This document shows, piece by piece, positions 21,702-33,536 of a DNA stretch of 64,000 bases. This stretch comes from Alternaria dauci (lineage: Eukaryota; Ascomycota; Dothideomycetes; Pleosporales; Pleosporaceae): positions 1,116,001-1,180,000 of the forward strand of contig NC_091274.1 in assembly GCF_042100115.1 (NCBI RefSeq). Direction: 5' to 3'. Position numbers and translations under genes: made by a program. The notes under the pieces were generated by a model that did no database searches, was not told the DNA's origin, and worked only from the letters and a program-made list of their open reading frames with translations. Within the stretch, counting starts at the first letter, position 1; each line of letters opens with the position of its first letter.

Positions 21702-21967
21702 GTTTGCGCGGGCTTGTGCGGTGGTGTCGTTGGAGACGAAACTCTAGTTGACTTGATGTTGTGTAGGTGAGAGGGGCAAGGCAGACGCGTAGTGCTGCCA
21801 TGTAAATGCAAACGAACAATGGGAACAGAGAGTGCGGAGACATGAACCTTTGCGGACCCGAATTGGAAGCCCTAGATATTCTGTACAGTCGCAGGAGGGG
21901 TATCGTCGCAGGCGTGCTATCGCGCCACCTTCACATGCTTCTAGTCTACACGCGCGCAGGCAACCGC

Positions 21968-22354
21968 TCATTTGCTGCCCTCCCTGATCTTCTGCATGAT
22001 GGCGCTTGCCCTGTCCTCGGCCTCTTCGCGTACTCTCCTCCAGTCTGTCATGTACACCTTCTTCACGCCCTCCTCGAGGCTCCTGTTCCACCTGTCCTTT
22101 GCCATTTCAGCGAGACCAACCGGCGCCTCCCGGCTTGTCGGCTCGGGCCCGGGCTTCTTGGGCTCGTAGAATTCGCTAAGGACCTGGCGCTGCTGTCGTA
22201 GGAGCGCGGCCTGTGTTATGCGGTTTTGCGTGTGCAGCGAGATGGAGAGGTAGAGGACGCCCGTGGTGAGGGTGACGCCTCCGAGCTGCCTTGGTTAGCG
22301 AGCAGCCACTGCACGGGGACTGGCAGCACCTACGAAGCCGGTGATGAAGCCCAT
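21968..22354 (-). CDS. MICOS complex subunit Mic12 (Aim5 family)
   Basis: Exons on the minus strand are 22354..22334 and 22285..21968 (intron 48 bp, GTAGGT...GCAG), giving 112 aa. The spliced N-terminus reads MGFITGFLGGVTLTTG followed by VLYLSISLHTQNRITQ, a glycine-zipper-like membrane segment typical of Mic12/Aim5. It is followed by QAALLRQQRQVL and a C-terminal block MAKDRWNRSLEEGVKKVY with TDWRRVREEAED. Mic12 sits in the mitochondrial inner membrane and links the Mic60 and Mic10 subcomplexes at cristae junctions. The 7-codon first exon explains why no single open frame shows the gene. The next gene downstream starts at 21701 on the same strand. Confidence 0.8.
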
Positions 22355-22866
22355 GGCTGAGCTGGACCAAGGTTGACGTGTGCGCGAGGTTGCGTTGGGA
22401 TGGGATGCTCTTGCTGGATGCGTCGAGGGCCAATGGCTTCGCAGATGGATGCACTTCCGTGTCCCACTGTCTCTCAATGCAATGCGAGGCGCTGTCTTGG
22501 GCGTGGACACACAGATGTCTGGGTGGTGGAGAGTTGACTCGGGTGTGAGGTCAGCGCTGAAATCGCGCCGTGCCCTCCCTCGACAGCTGCCAGGGATTCA
22601 ACTGTCCCAAAGCGGCAACTTCCCGACATCCGTCCAACGCAGCTGACGCCGGCGCGCCCGACTCCACCACACCTGCACTCCCCGCCTGGACGAATGCTGC
22701 CTTTGTCAAGTACACAGACGCTGCAGTCACGCTTGGTGCACGCTAGAGACGACGCATAGCTTCGTGTGCCGTCGGAATCGTTTAAAGAGTTGGGTTGGAT
22801 TGTATGTTTAGGTGCCTTCGTCTCCGTTCTCTGCCTCATTCGCTCCTTTCCATCCAACACGATGCT
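22355..22866. other. Intergenic, AKR 3' region and MIC12 promoter
   Basis: About 510 bp with only short shadow frames. It should hold the MIC12 promoter. No element was identified. Confidence 0.45.
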
Positions 22867-24088
22867 TTACGATCCGCCAATGATATCTGCTGTCCTGGTC
22901 GCTTTTCCGTCACCTTCACTCCCATCCAATCCTGCACCACTATCGCGGTACCGCTCAAGCGACGGCGTATCGGCATAGCACGACTTCATGAAGCTCTCAG
23001 GGTAGCGCGCACCGCCAACCTCCGCCTCTAAATGCGCGTATACAAAGTCAGTTCATGTCTCACAAGCACAAGCACAGGCACTCTTACCTTCACAAGCCTT
23101 GCGGATCTTTTCCTTCTCCTCTTTACTCACTTCAACCTTCACACTTCCCACATTCTCTTCCAGGCGCTCAGCCTTGGTTGTGCCCGGGATAGGGAAGATG
23201 TCTTCACCCTGCGCCATCAACCACGCCAAAGTCAACTGGCTTGGAGTGACGCCTTTGGCCTTTGCAACCTCAGTAATCTGCTCCACAAGCTTAAGGTTCT
23301 TGGGGAAGTTCTCAGCACTGAAACGAGGCGCATGTCGACGGAAATCGTTCTCTTCAAAGTCCTCTGGGCCCTTGAGCGCACCACTCAGCATTCCGCGGCT
23401 CAGAGGCGAGTAAGCGACCACGGCCACGCCTAGCTCACGGCATGTCCTCAGTAGGTCGATTTGCTTACTCTCGATGTCCAGGGCAAAAGGAGAGTATTCA
23501 ACCTGTACAGCCGAGATGGGATGGACTTTGTGCGCTCTTCGCAGTGTCTCGGCGCTGACTTCTGAAAGACCGAGGCACTTTACTTTCTTGAGGTTAACGA
23601 GATCGGCCATGGCTTGTACAGTGAGTTCGATGGGAGTCTTCTGGTCAACACGGTGGCAGTAATAGAGATCAATCTGTTCAATCCCGAGCCGTTGCAGAGA
23701 CTTCTCGACGGCCTCCTTGACATATTCTGGAGAAGAGTCAATTTCGGCGCCCATATTCTTGACAGCAAATTTAGTCGCAAGGAAGATGTCATTGCGCTTG
23801 TCGGGGTTGGCCTTGAACCACTTTCCGACCAAGTCTTCGTTATCACCGTATCTAAAGCATTTGTTAGCTGCTGCTGGGCCTGCATTTGTAATCGTCTTAC
23901 ATGTCTGAAGAGTCCCAGAAGCGTTCGCCAAGCTCATGAGCTCGGTCAAGCAGCGCTAGGCGCTCAGAGTCGGGTTTGGGCTGGCCATAGAAGGCGGACA
24001 GGCCCATGAGGCCAAACCCCAGGCGGTTGACTTGGGGACCATCGCGACCGAGAGGTGCAGTGGGTAGAGACATGATAAAATCCGTCAA
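22867..24088 (-). CDS. Aldo-keto reductase
   Basis: Minus-strand exons are 24088..23901, 23851..23088 and 23027..22867 (introns 49 and 60 bp, both GTAAGA...AG), giving 370 aa; starting at the second ATG (24073) gives 365 aa. It is an NADPH-dependent aldo-keto reductase with a TIM barrel. The catalytic tetrad is visible: Asp and Tyr in WDSSDIYGDNEDLVG, Lys in FLATKFAV and His in DLYYCHRVD. Further family blocks are QVEYSPFALDIE, AYSPLSRGML and PIPGTTKAERLEEN. The second intron restores a normal C-terminus (EVGGARYPESFMKSCYADTP). Without splicing, the protein would end early in a Cys-rich tail (GKSACACACET). It is likely a cytosolic detoxifying or secondary-metabolism reductase; the substrate is unknown. 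Confidence 0.9.
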
Positions 24089-24962
24089 GTTTATGTCCTC
24101 GTTGGTACAGAGTGGTGTTGGTTTTCAGTTCCTGATGGTGGCGATAGTCCGTTCTTGCAAGCGAAGTGACCGCTATTTATGTTGTTGTGGTTGACTTGAT
24201 GAATGTCGGCGCGTGGTTTCTTCTGGTTATAAGCCAAGCTGCTGTAGGATTTCAACCAAGAGAGATTTGATTACTGGAGAAGTAAGCACTGGACGAGCGG
24301 AGTCGGATGAGCTTAATCATTGAGCACCTAACGCATATCCATCATCGCAATGACGCTGGCACTCCACCCACAATGACGGACGACCCCGCCGTTAACTCCT
24401 TAACCCCGCTATTTTGATGAAATCACACCTATATGTTGACGGAGATACTGCCTAGCACTGCACATGCAGCTCGAGTGTGAAACCTTGACCTCTGTGAGGG
24501 CGTCTACGAGCAAATCACCCTGGCGATTTGGTGGACTGCACGACATGGTGGAGATTGTCTGGTGCACCAAAGTGGACAGAGTGATGCGGAGATAAGGCGC
24601 CTGTGCTCCGTTCGAGTGGAGATTTACTGTGACTGTATGAAGGCAGAGTCCGCCGGATGGTCTAGAGAGAAGCTCAAGATTTTCAGACTGTTTTGCACGC
24701 TACGTGCCGTGTGGCTTGACGCTGGAAGTTGAGAAGGATCGGCTGAAGTGTCGCTGACTGCGCAGCTGCTGGGCACTTCCCGCGGGCCATCCGACAAGCG
24801 GATTAGCGCCCGTCAAACTTCACGACATCACATCTTCCTCCCCACCATGGCTTACCACGTTTGTAGAGCCGCCGCCACACTCAGAAGCGGACCGACGTCT
24901 GAATCTCAGATATCTTGCTCAGACACCGACACTTGGTGACGACCTAGTCAAGGTAACACAAC
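24089..24962. promoter_or_regulatory. Divergent upstream region, AKR and PPCDC genes
   Basis: 874 bp between the start codons of two divergent genes. Both promoters must lie here. Nothing more specific was recognised. Confidence 0.45.
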
Positions 24963-25751
24963 ATGACCGCCCAAGTACGCGACCTCAAGCCGCTCAACAT
25001 TAGACCTGTCCAGCATCAAGTCCACGACCCTCCCAAGACAGACCCTTTCGACTTCAATCACCACGATGACAAGATACACATTCTTCTCTGCGCGTCAGGG
25101 TCGGTTGCAACCATCAAGATACCGAACATGATCAATGCGTTTGCGAAACACGCGAATGTACGGATCCGACTCATATTCACAGCTGCGGCAACCAGCTTCT
25201 TGCAAGGACAGAGCGACGAACAACCTTCCATGGAAGATATAGAAGCTCTGCCGAATGTAGACGGCATATACTTTGACGAAGACGAGTGGAGGGCTCCATG
25301 GGTACGAGGCAATAAGATCCTTCACATCGAGCTACGGCGATGGGCAGATATCATGGTCATTGCACCCTTGAGTGCTAACGAGCTCGCTAAGATAACACAA
25401 GGCTTGTCAGAGAACCTTCTGCTATCCGTTGTACGCGCGTGGGATACCACCGGTCTGATCGATCCCGTAAGGACCATACCAGGCGTGCAATGGCCGCAAG
25501 ATGAGGGAGGCATACAGAAAAAGAGGATATTAGTCGCACCAAGCATGAATACTGCCATGTGGTTTCAGCCCATCACAAAGAGGCAGGTGCTGGTACTCGA
25601 GGAAGAGTGGGGTGTGAAGAATGGGGGCTGGTTTGAGGTACTACAACCCATGGAGAAAGTGTTGGCGTGCGGGGATACCGGAAGCGGCGCGATGAAAGAC
25701 TGGATGGAGATTGTGGGAGTAGTTGAGCAGCGCCTGGGCCTGACACCTTGA
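24963..25751 (+). CDS. Phosphopantothenoylcysteine decarboxylase (PPCDC)
   Basis: A 262-aa intronless frame. It is an FMN-dependent flavoprotein of the Hal3/PPCDC family that decarboxylates 4'-phosphopantothenoyl-cysteine to 4'-phosphopantetheine in coenzyme A synthesis. Key elements are KIHILLCASGSVATIK (FMN site), the catalytic His in ILHIELRRWADIMVIAPLSAN, the substrate-clamp APSMNTAMW with its Asn, and the reductive Cys in VLACGDTGSGAM. All residues known to be needed (His, Asn, Cys) are present, so this is an active decarboxylase rather than a Hal3/Vhs3-type phosphatase inhibitor that has lost some of them. There is no long acidic tail as in yeast Hal3. Confidence 0.93.
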   Translation: MTAQVRDLKPLNIRPVQHQVHDPPKTDPFDFNHHDDKIHILLCASGSVATIKIPNMINAFAKHANVRIRLIFTAAATSFLQGQSDEQPSMEDIEALPNVDGIYFDEDEWRAPWVRGNKILHIELRRWADIMVIAPLSANELAKITQGLSENLLLSVVRAWDTTGLIDPVRTIPGVQWPQDEGGIQKKRILVAPSMNTAMWFQPITKRQVLVLEEEWGVKNGGWFEVLQPMEKVLACGDTGSGAMKDWMEIVGVVEQRLGLTP

Positions 25752-28700
25752 TGGCGCCCGATACTTGCTCTATCAAGACAGAGTGCTCTACGATCATGCG
25801 GGGAAGAGTGGTTAACAAAAAAAACTTACCATGACAGAACTCTGATGGGCGCCCCTCGCACGCTACCCATGGTGACGGACTCCTTAATTTCTTTTGCCAG
25901 ACGATCGTTGTGCGACCCGGTGAATCTGGGCGTCTGCTCAGTCTCCCTTCTGTCATTGAGGAGAATCGAATAGGCGACTATGATCTAGCAGAGATGAGTA
26001 GCTACCCAACGCCGCCAAATCGCCTTCGATTCTTGATGAATAACTCAAGAGATTTCACATACTTATACAGAAAGTTAGCAAGATCGAGATTAAAGATAGC
26101 AAGAGTTGTGTGGCAGTGTCGATATTGGTATAGATATGTGTTGGGCGTTTGTTGTCATGGTCGGTGTTGTGTAGACTGAGACCCGCATTCACCTAGGTGA
26201 CGAGGACTAAACGGGACTGAGACCAGAGCAGCGAGAGCACCAGACCGTAACGTCATGTGCGACTTAATCATCCATACACTCACTTTGAAATCCGCTACCG
26301 CCACCTCTTCAAAACAACATCAGAGGACCGCACGCAGCTCAGGCAAATATCGCCAGTAAACAACATAGCGCTTATACCACACATCACAGACACAAATGTC
26401 TCGATAATCGCAAAGGCTGGGAAAGCCGGCTTTGTTCTTGCAGACTTGGAGTCCTCAGTAGGTAATGGCTTCTCTTACCTGCTTCTTTTTCTTCTGCTAA
26501 TAAACGGATAGATGCAAAACACGAAAGCAAGGATTAATACCCTCTGATCAAACAGCCAACCGAACCTTAGAAGGCCCCCAAGCCAGCAACAAAAACTGAA
26601 GTAGCAGATGGGCGTGAGGGCCTCGGAGACAGTACAGCGGGCCTCCAAGCCTATACTCAAGGATAAAGAAACAAACAAACGGCAGGTTCACTAAACAGCA
26701 AACCGCCGTCTACGTCACTTAACTCACATCCGCACCATGCTACCTGCATGGTGAGAACATGGTGCACCGGGACATCGAGTCCGAAAATGTACTTTTCGTC
26801 TTTCACGGCGAAGTCAAGCCTGTCGACTTCGGATACTCTGTTCACCTACAGTCAGTTTCCTGATCTACTGTGTGCGGCACATTGGATGACCCAGGCCCAG
26901 AGGGCGCAGTCACGATAACAAGGCTTTATATAAGCGTGGAACGGTGTATCAAGGCAATTGATCGGTGAAATCTAGACGCGTTAATGTATGAGCTGCTTGT
27001 AGAAAGACTGTCATTCGAGATGGAAGATATCAAGCAGTACACAGAAGAGAATTGCGGACCTCGAAGACAATGGAACCAAGTTCTCGGGTCATATCAGTAA
27101 GCGGGCGGAAGAGTTGGATCGCGAAGTGCCACACACCCAGGGTGACAGATGCGCCGATCAGAAGTATGTTCTTCTGATTTGGCTGCAATTGCTGGACCCC
27201 AATGCGGCGAAATGTGTAAGTCTTGATGACCTCCTAGCACACCCTTGAATCATGGCTATGTCGCAAGGTCTGTTCAGTCCGCTATACAATGGTTCGATCA
27301 GCTGTTCCAGTAAGCTACTCGATTACCTAGAATCCTCGATAGGTGGCGTTGTGGTTGGAGGCCAAAATGCATGTTGATGTGTATTTTTTCCGTCACACAT
27401 CTCTCTCTACAATAGACGAGCTGAGCCTAGCGCTGATCCCTGGTGGCCTGGTCCCAGGATTAACTGAAAAGGCAACGCATGGAACCTGTGGCCTACAATC
27501 TATCTTGTACAGCTCGAAGTAGCGTCAGTCGTCAAGGTATATAGGGTACTTGTCCCATAGCTTGCGCTGACCAGCGGGAGGTCGGCATCAACGTATGATG
27601 AATTGATTAATGTCGAACGACACTTGGATTACCCGACAGGCTCTCAAGTTGCTAGTATGACTGAAAGTAAAAAGTTTGCGCCCTGACTTCGCAAGGACGC
27701 CTCTTGTCACAATACAAAGCACATTAACATGTTGTTCACTTGGGTAGATCGAAATAGGGTCTGAAATGCGGGCGAGACGTAGGATACACTTCGCTCACAT
27801 GAATGGCTTGGCATGACCTAAAGGGGACCCTCTATTACAGAACACCACCTGGTCACGTTCATCCGTCACTTATGATAACTAAACACAGAACATTTGCACC
27901 GACCCTGACTATGATTGTTGCTCGCCATAATTTCACAGAAATGGTGAAAAGTCTTAGTCTGTACCAGTGAACAAAACATCATCTCGTCTCTCGTCTACCC
28001 ATGCAGATGGAGGCGCGATTCTCCATTGGGCATTCATCCGCGCCTCACACTAGATCCTGCATAGGTATCACTGTGCCACACTTGGCGCGCTACTGCTGCA
28101 CAGCAGCCAAGAGACACCTGGTACGGGGAAGAAACTCATGCATATAATGCTTGGTAGTCTGATTGGCGGTTGTCGTGCCTCAGCTTCTGCGCGATGCCAG
28201 CCCATCTTCTTCAGCCCATCTTCCTCAGTAACCGCCTTGGTGCGTACGCGCGTTTGAGCCAAGACCCAGATGGCGCGCCAATATACGTGTTGCGATAACT
28301 TGTGCTGTACGATACATGAAGTGGGCTTTGAACTTCGAATGGGCGGTGCGTCGAGCGCGGCGAAGCGAGTTCTGGTAAATTGTGGATTTTCAGCCCTAAC
28401 AGCAGACTAGCCAGCTCAAAGATGGATTCATCTGCGGAGATCCTGGCGCCAATCCCTTTTCGTCTCGTTGCGGCTCAGGCCTCCCGAAAGCCTAGACTGA
28501 AGAGGATAAAGCAACCAAGAATGCGCCTCTTCTTTGTCCTATATGAGGTAGGCGACATCCTGTTGCCTTCCGATGAGACACACCCAGCTCTTGGGTTCCA
28601 GAACCTCTGCCGTCACTACCTCGCCCACAGCCTCGATCTTCAGCTGCTTTGTTGAGTCCCGTGTTTTGTTTTGTCTTGTTTGTTACTTTAGTGGTGTCCA

Positions 28701-28767
28701 ACAACCCTACCCTATTTTTTTATTATTTTTTGGACAAGATCGCCCTCGAGGGCCCACGCATATCATT
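25752..28767. other. 3-kb gene-free stretch with a decayed kinase
   Basis: No intact gene. It contains the Aurora-like kinase relic at 26738-27248, listed separately. The rest shows only short frames with stops. The last 400 bp include the promoter of the S41 protease gene. Confidence 0.6.
26738..27248 (+). pseudogene. Aurora-like protein kinase relic
   Basis: Three degenerate pieces in kinase order. From 26738 one frame reads ENMVHRDIESENVLF, then GEVKPVDFGYSVHLQ, a stop, then STVCGTLDDPGPE and, after another stop, DALMYELLVERLSFEMED. After a frame shift near 27060 it reads LLDPNAAKCVSLDDLLAHP up to a stop at 27246. These match kinase subdomains VIb, VII, VIII, IX and XI. DFG(W/Y)SVH and CGTLDxxxPE are the Aurora (Ark1/Ipl1) forms. 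The catalytic Lys of HRDxKxxN is replaced by Glu, and the N-lobe is missing. The first stop (TGA) replaces an expected Arg, which suits a CGA-to-TGA transition. It cannot encode a working kinase. Confidence 0.72.
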
Positions 28768-31207
28768 ATGCTGAAGAGCACCCTCCTCTTGGCTTCAACC
28801 GCCTTCGTAGCAGCACAATCTTCGTCCTCTGAGCCCTGCGCAGCTGCTGCCGCGGATCTAAGACAATCCAGTTCTATCGAAGCACAGGTCGCCTTCGACT
28901 GTCTTGATTCCGTTCCGGTCGACGTCCAAGGAAACGCACAGCTTATTGATGAATTGAAGCAGATATGGCAGTTCCAATCCGAACTCGTGTGGTTAAAGAA
29001 ACCAGGCGACGATTGGGAATTTGGACCCCTGGACATCGAAGCAGAACTGGACAGCGTGAAGGATAATCTCAACTCATTCGCCAGTGAATATGCGGTCCAA
29101 CTAGCCATTCAGAACATTACCATCCGCACTGGAAATTTCCACTTCAACTACATGCCCGATATACTCACGGTGTTCGACTTCTTCAGACAAGTCAATGTCG
29201 CTTCCATCTCAGAGGACGGCAAGGCACTCCCAAAGCTCTATGTGGCTGATGATGTCGCGAGTGTAGCACAGGGCAGTTCAGATGTGTCCGAGATTACCGA
29301 AATCAATGGTCAGAACCCATACGATTTCCTCAAGGCCTCTTCCTGGTCACAATACATCGATTCCGATGGTCTCATCAACAACATGCTGTCCAAAGGAGAC
29401 ACCGATAACCTTGGCAGTTTTATGAATCAAAGGAAATATGACGGCCCTAGCACTGACATTACATGGGCGAATGGCTCAACGGTTTCCATACCTAACGGCG
29501 CATCCTCAAACTATGCGTCTAGGTTCGCTGGTATCACTGATGGACAGTCGTTTTTCGACACCTTCTGTGTTGGCAGCTCCTCGTCCCTCTTTGCCAGCAC
29601 AAAAGCTGATTCGGATTCATTTGACACCGCTCTTCCAAAACCAAAGATGCCTGCTGGTATCAGCCACATCATCGCGCCTAGCGCTCCTGGCCCGGTTCCC
29701 CGTATCCCCGTCGGCGTCTACCACCGTCGCAACAAGCGTCAGACAATGACACCTACTTCTGGATCTTATGCAGAAAACGTCGTTGAGCAAGACTCAACTG
29801 GAACAGTGGCTGGGTTCTTTCTTAATGGCGATGGCTACGATGACGTTGCAGTTCTCAAGATCATCTCTTTCAGCAACCCTGGCGAGGACTTGAGTGAATC
29901 TGAGTTCTGCACCGAGTTTCAGGTAAGTACCTGGTGCATCACACAAATGCAAGATATATACTAATCTCACATGCCCCACACTGCAGGCCACAATTGCTTC
30001 ATTTCTCAGCAAGTGCATGAGTGAGAATAAGCAGAAACTCATCATCGATCTACGCGAGAACGGCGGCGGTAGCACTAATCTGCTTCTTGATGCTTTTATG
30101 CAACTTTTCCCGGAGATGGAACCTTTCTCTGGACAGCGTTACAGAGCCACTGATGCTTTTGTGAAGATTGGCGACGCGATCAACGAGATCAGAAGTGATC
30201 CAGTCAAAGCTAGACGGTTTTCCCAGTACACTGAAGAAAGTATTGAGGAGAGCTATACGTTTAGGTACTGGTCGTGGTGGCACTTCCGCAATGCCGACGG
30301 CGCAGACTTCAGTGGATGGGATGACTTTAATGGACCAGTTGAGTTGAATGACGACTCGTACACAACGACGATGCGATACAATGTGAGTCCAGAAATCATC
30401 CTAGCATGACCATATTCGATACTTACACGAGCACAGTACACTGACGAAGTGTCCATTCTCCCCGAAGGTTGGCGTTTTGTGAATGGCACCCGCCCGACTC
30501 CATTCAAAGCGTCCAACATTGCCATGTATACTGACGCTCTTTGCGGCTCATCCTGCGCCTCCTTCCATGAAGAGCTCAAGAACATTGCAGGCGTTAAAGC
30601 CGTCACCGTCGGTGGCCGCCCAGAGAACCGGCCTATTCAAACCGTGACCGGGTCTAAAGGTGGTGAAGTAACACCACTAATCTACTGGCAAAGCTTTGCC
30701 CAGATTGCCTTGAACATGAGTTCCGCACTCTCCCTAACTTCTTACTCCGACAACGACGATGCTTTATCAGCAATTGCCAACGTTCCGCAAATAATCACAC
30801 GCGCCGGAGATGGAGCATCGCGCCTCCAATCCCAGGATCAGGTGCGAAAAGGCGATGCTTCCGGCACGCCTTTACAGTACATATACGAGGCTAGTGACTG
30901 CAAGATTTTCTACACTGCGGTAACCTACTCCGATCCTGATGCTGCGTGGAAGCAAGCTTGGGATGCTTTTCAGGACGATAGCAGGTGTGTGGAGGGGTCT
31001 ACTGGACATGAGAGTTCTATCTCAGGAGGCTTCAAGGCGTATGGCGCGGGTGAACTGAAGGCAGAGGATCAGCCTAATGGAGGTGGGGCTGGTAATGGTG
31101 GTAATGGAAGTGGAGACGGCGATGATGCAAATGCTGCAAGCACTACGGGAACGAGCAGCTTGGTTGTTGCAATTGCTGCTTCTGTCTTCGCTGCCATGAT
31201 ACTGTAG
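28768..31207 (+). CDS. Secreted GPI-anchored S41-type peptidase (CPAF-like)
   Basis: Exons are 28768..29922, 29987..30382 and 30437..31207 (introns 64 and 54 bp), giving 773 aa. The N-terminus MLKSTLLLASTAFVAAQ is a signal peptide, and the end (SSLVVAIAASVFAAMIL) after a Gly/Asn-rich linker is a GPI-attachment signal, so it should be at the cell wall or plasma membrane. The body is of the S41 tail-specific/CPAF-like protease family. Features are NFHFNY (about residue 130; the expected catalytic His region), LIIDLRENGGGSTNLL (substrate-binding strand typical of S41) and ALCGSSCASFHEEL (about residue 555; candidate nucleophilic Ser). A KR pair lies in HRRNKRQTM near residue 325, a possible propeptide cleavage site. 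An upstream in-frame ATG (28573) would bury the signal peptide, so 28768 was chosen. Confidence 0.88.
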
Positions 31208-31761
31208 CTACATTGAGCTGGCACGCCATTCGCGAACTACCAAAAAGACTTCTTTACCTGTCATGATGATCAACAAATACCACATTTGTAGGTGAAGGTT
31301 CTGAATGTTTGCTTTGGGTCGCACTCCGAGGATTTCCAAGGAATGCTTCATGCGCTATGAGAAACGACAACTAAACTCCTGCCCAACTTGGGGTGCTATT
31401 TGCAAACAACACTAAGTTGGATCATTCATCCATGACATGAGCATGGAGCGATGTTTTATCATCGTCTAACGATGCAGTTTGTGATACTCTTGTCCCCGTA
31501 CATGGCTACCTTGTTACACAACTACCATTAGTAAGCTGTTCCACTCACCCATAATGCCGTCGTGATATCATCTTCCGTATGCTACAACGGCGGTTGCCAA
31601 CAAACCTATATAAATAGATGTATTTACGACACTCTAACCCGATGTTTCAACCCATGTTCCCATATCATTGAATGCGTAACTAACGCCTGAAGTCCCATCC
31701 CATCATTATACAACCCAGAGTATATCAACACATCACCTCCTTGATCTGTCTTCATTCTTGT
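31208..31761. other. Intergenic, between convergent genes
   Basis: The 3' regions of the S41 protease and chk1 genes. AT-rich, including tataaataga near 31610. No gene seen. Confidence 0.5.
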
Positions 31762-33536
31762 TCAATTGGGTCGCAATACCACGTCGCCCACGCAAAGCAC
31801 CATGTTCTTGAAAAACCTCCTCCACTCCAACGGATCTCCACTCGCTTTGACAAATCTCACCTCCCAGTAGGCACTCCCTTCATAAATTGCTTGCTCGATG
31901 ACAATATGGCCGTTCAAGCCTTGTCTCCGCCCATCTGCCATCTTCACGCGTATACTAGCTGTTCCTGCTCTCTCTGCATCCTCGATCTGTGCTTCACTGT
32001 AGGATAGTGCAGGGACACCTAGCCGGTGCAAAGCGGTAAGGAGGAGTGGCATGAGAAGACCGAGAGTGTGGGGAGAGATGAAACGTGCCAGAGAGTAGGA
32101 AGGAAGGATGTCAGCGAACTTCCTGGCTGCTTGAGTAAAGGTCAGAGGAACGCCAGGGGTAGAGCTGAATTGTGTCATAGATGGGTCCTGAGAGAGCATG
32201 TCTTGTGTTGAAGAAGGAAGTTGGGACAAACAAGGCCTCGAGCTCGTATTGATGGGACGGTTGTCGGGTATCGAGACAGGTTGCGATGCGGAGACTCCAT
32301 CGTAAGAGGCGATGCGTGGGGGTCGCTCCCAGTCGAAAGGTGTCTCTGCAGATGGAGTTTCCGGCTGCGTTGAGGAAAGGAAATGTATGGCGCTTGAGCG
32401 ACGAGGATCTGAATCAGTGTCGATATCCATCGCATCACCATCTTCATCTTCATTTGCATCCTGCGAGCATCCGCGTTGGGATTGCGCTGGCAGTCTTGAG
32501 AAGTCAATGCGTAATTGCGATAACATCTGTGTCGCCAGTCCTACTGGATTTGCATTGCGTCCACTCGCTGTCAGGTATGGGTTTTTGCGTGTACACCAGG
32601 GGTGTGTGCGTACTTCATCGAGGGTAAAGCGTTCTTTAGGGTCGACTTTGAGCATACCACGCAACAGGCTTGTGAGTTCTGGAGGGATTTTGCTCCAGAG
32701 TTCATCGGTAGTGTGCCCTCCGGTTTCGACGTATTCCTTGAATTCGGCCGAACGTTTGGTCGGCTCGTCCCAAGGTGTGTTACCGACGAGGAGAACGAAG
32801 AGAACAATACCGCAACTCCAGATGTCGCAAATATTCGCTGCATAGCCACTGTCTAGCATATCAGCTCTCTTGCTTCGCCTTCCTGATACAATTTCGGGAG
32901 CAATGTAAGGCGGCGAGCCACAGACGGTATTGCATAGTCGCAATTGCCCGTCCTTCTTGAAAAGCGCTGCCAATCCAAAGTCAGATAGTTTGAGGTCGCC
33001 CTCTGCGCTCAACAGCACGTTCTCAGGTTTGATGTCGCGATGGGCGACACCCTTGCTGTGCATGTATGTCACGGCATTCACCAGTTGGGTGAAGTAGAAA
33101 TGCGCAATATCCTCGCCCACACCCTCGTCTGCCTCGATCTTGTCAAACAAGTCCCCGCCCTCGGCCAACTCCATGGCAATCCATGTCCACAACGCATCCT
33201 CTCCAGAACCCAGACAGTGTATGATGTTATGGTGCTTGCCGAGATGCGTGTGCAACACAATCTCCATCTTTATTTGTTTCGGCGTGAGGCGGCCGGTTCG
33301 TAGGGCATGTTCTTTGTTGATGAACTTGATGGCGATGACGGGCTTGGGCGAGTTATGTGGGACGGCTTTGCGGATGCTACGAGTCCTGCCATTAGCGGAG
33401 TCCTCTGGTTTTGAGTAGAGACCTGTGACAACACGTACGATGCGTAGGCGCCTTGTCCAATCGTCTTACTGACGAGTCGGAAGGGGAGGTCCGTAGGCAG
33501 AGGAGCCATCTGGCTGTTGGGTGGCGCGGGGCCCAT
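31762..33536 (-). CDS. chk1: DNA-damage checkpoint kinase Chk1
   Basis: Exons on the minus strand are 33536..33439 and 33376..31762 (intron 62 bp, GTACGT...GTAG), giving 570 aa. It is a Ser/Thr kinase that delays mitosis after DNA damage, acting downstream of ATR. The N-terminal kinase domain shows the glycine-loop start KTIGQGAYAS, the VAIK-type lysine in PVIAIKF, VAHRDIKPENVLL (about residue 145), LKLSDFGLAALF, CGSPPYIAPEIVSG and DIWSCGIVLFVLL. The C-terminal 105 residues form a KA1-like domain (FISPHTLGLLMPLL to WRRFFKNMVLCVGDVVLRPN), the usual Chk1 regulatory domain. Between them lies a Ser/Thr/Pro-rich linker with several SQ/TQ sites, the ATR/ATM target type. The start is the only ATG before the kinase core that joins in phase. 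Confidence 0.93.

Noticed and set aside
26257..26511. 84-codon frame before the kinase relic as a possible N-lobe
   Set aside because: No Gly-loop or VAIK-type lysine could be read, so it was not joined to the kinase relic.
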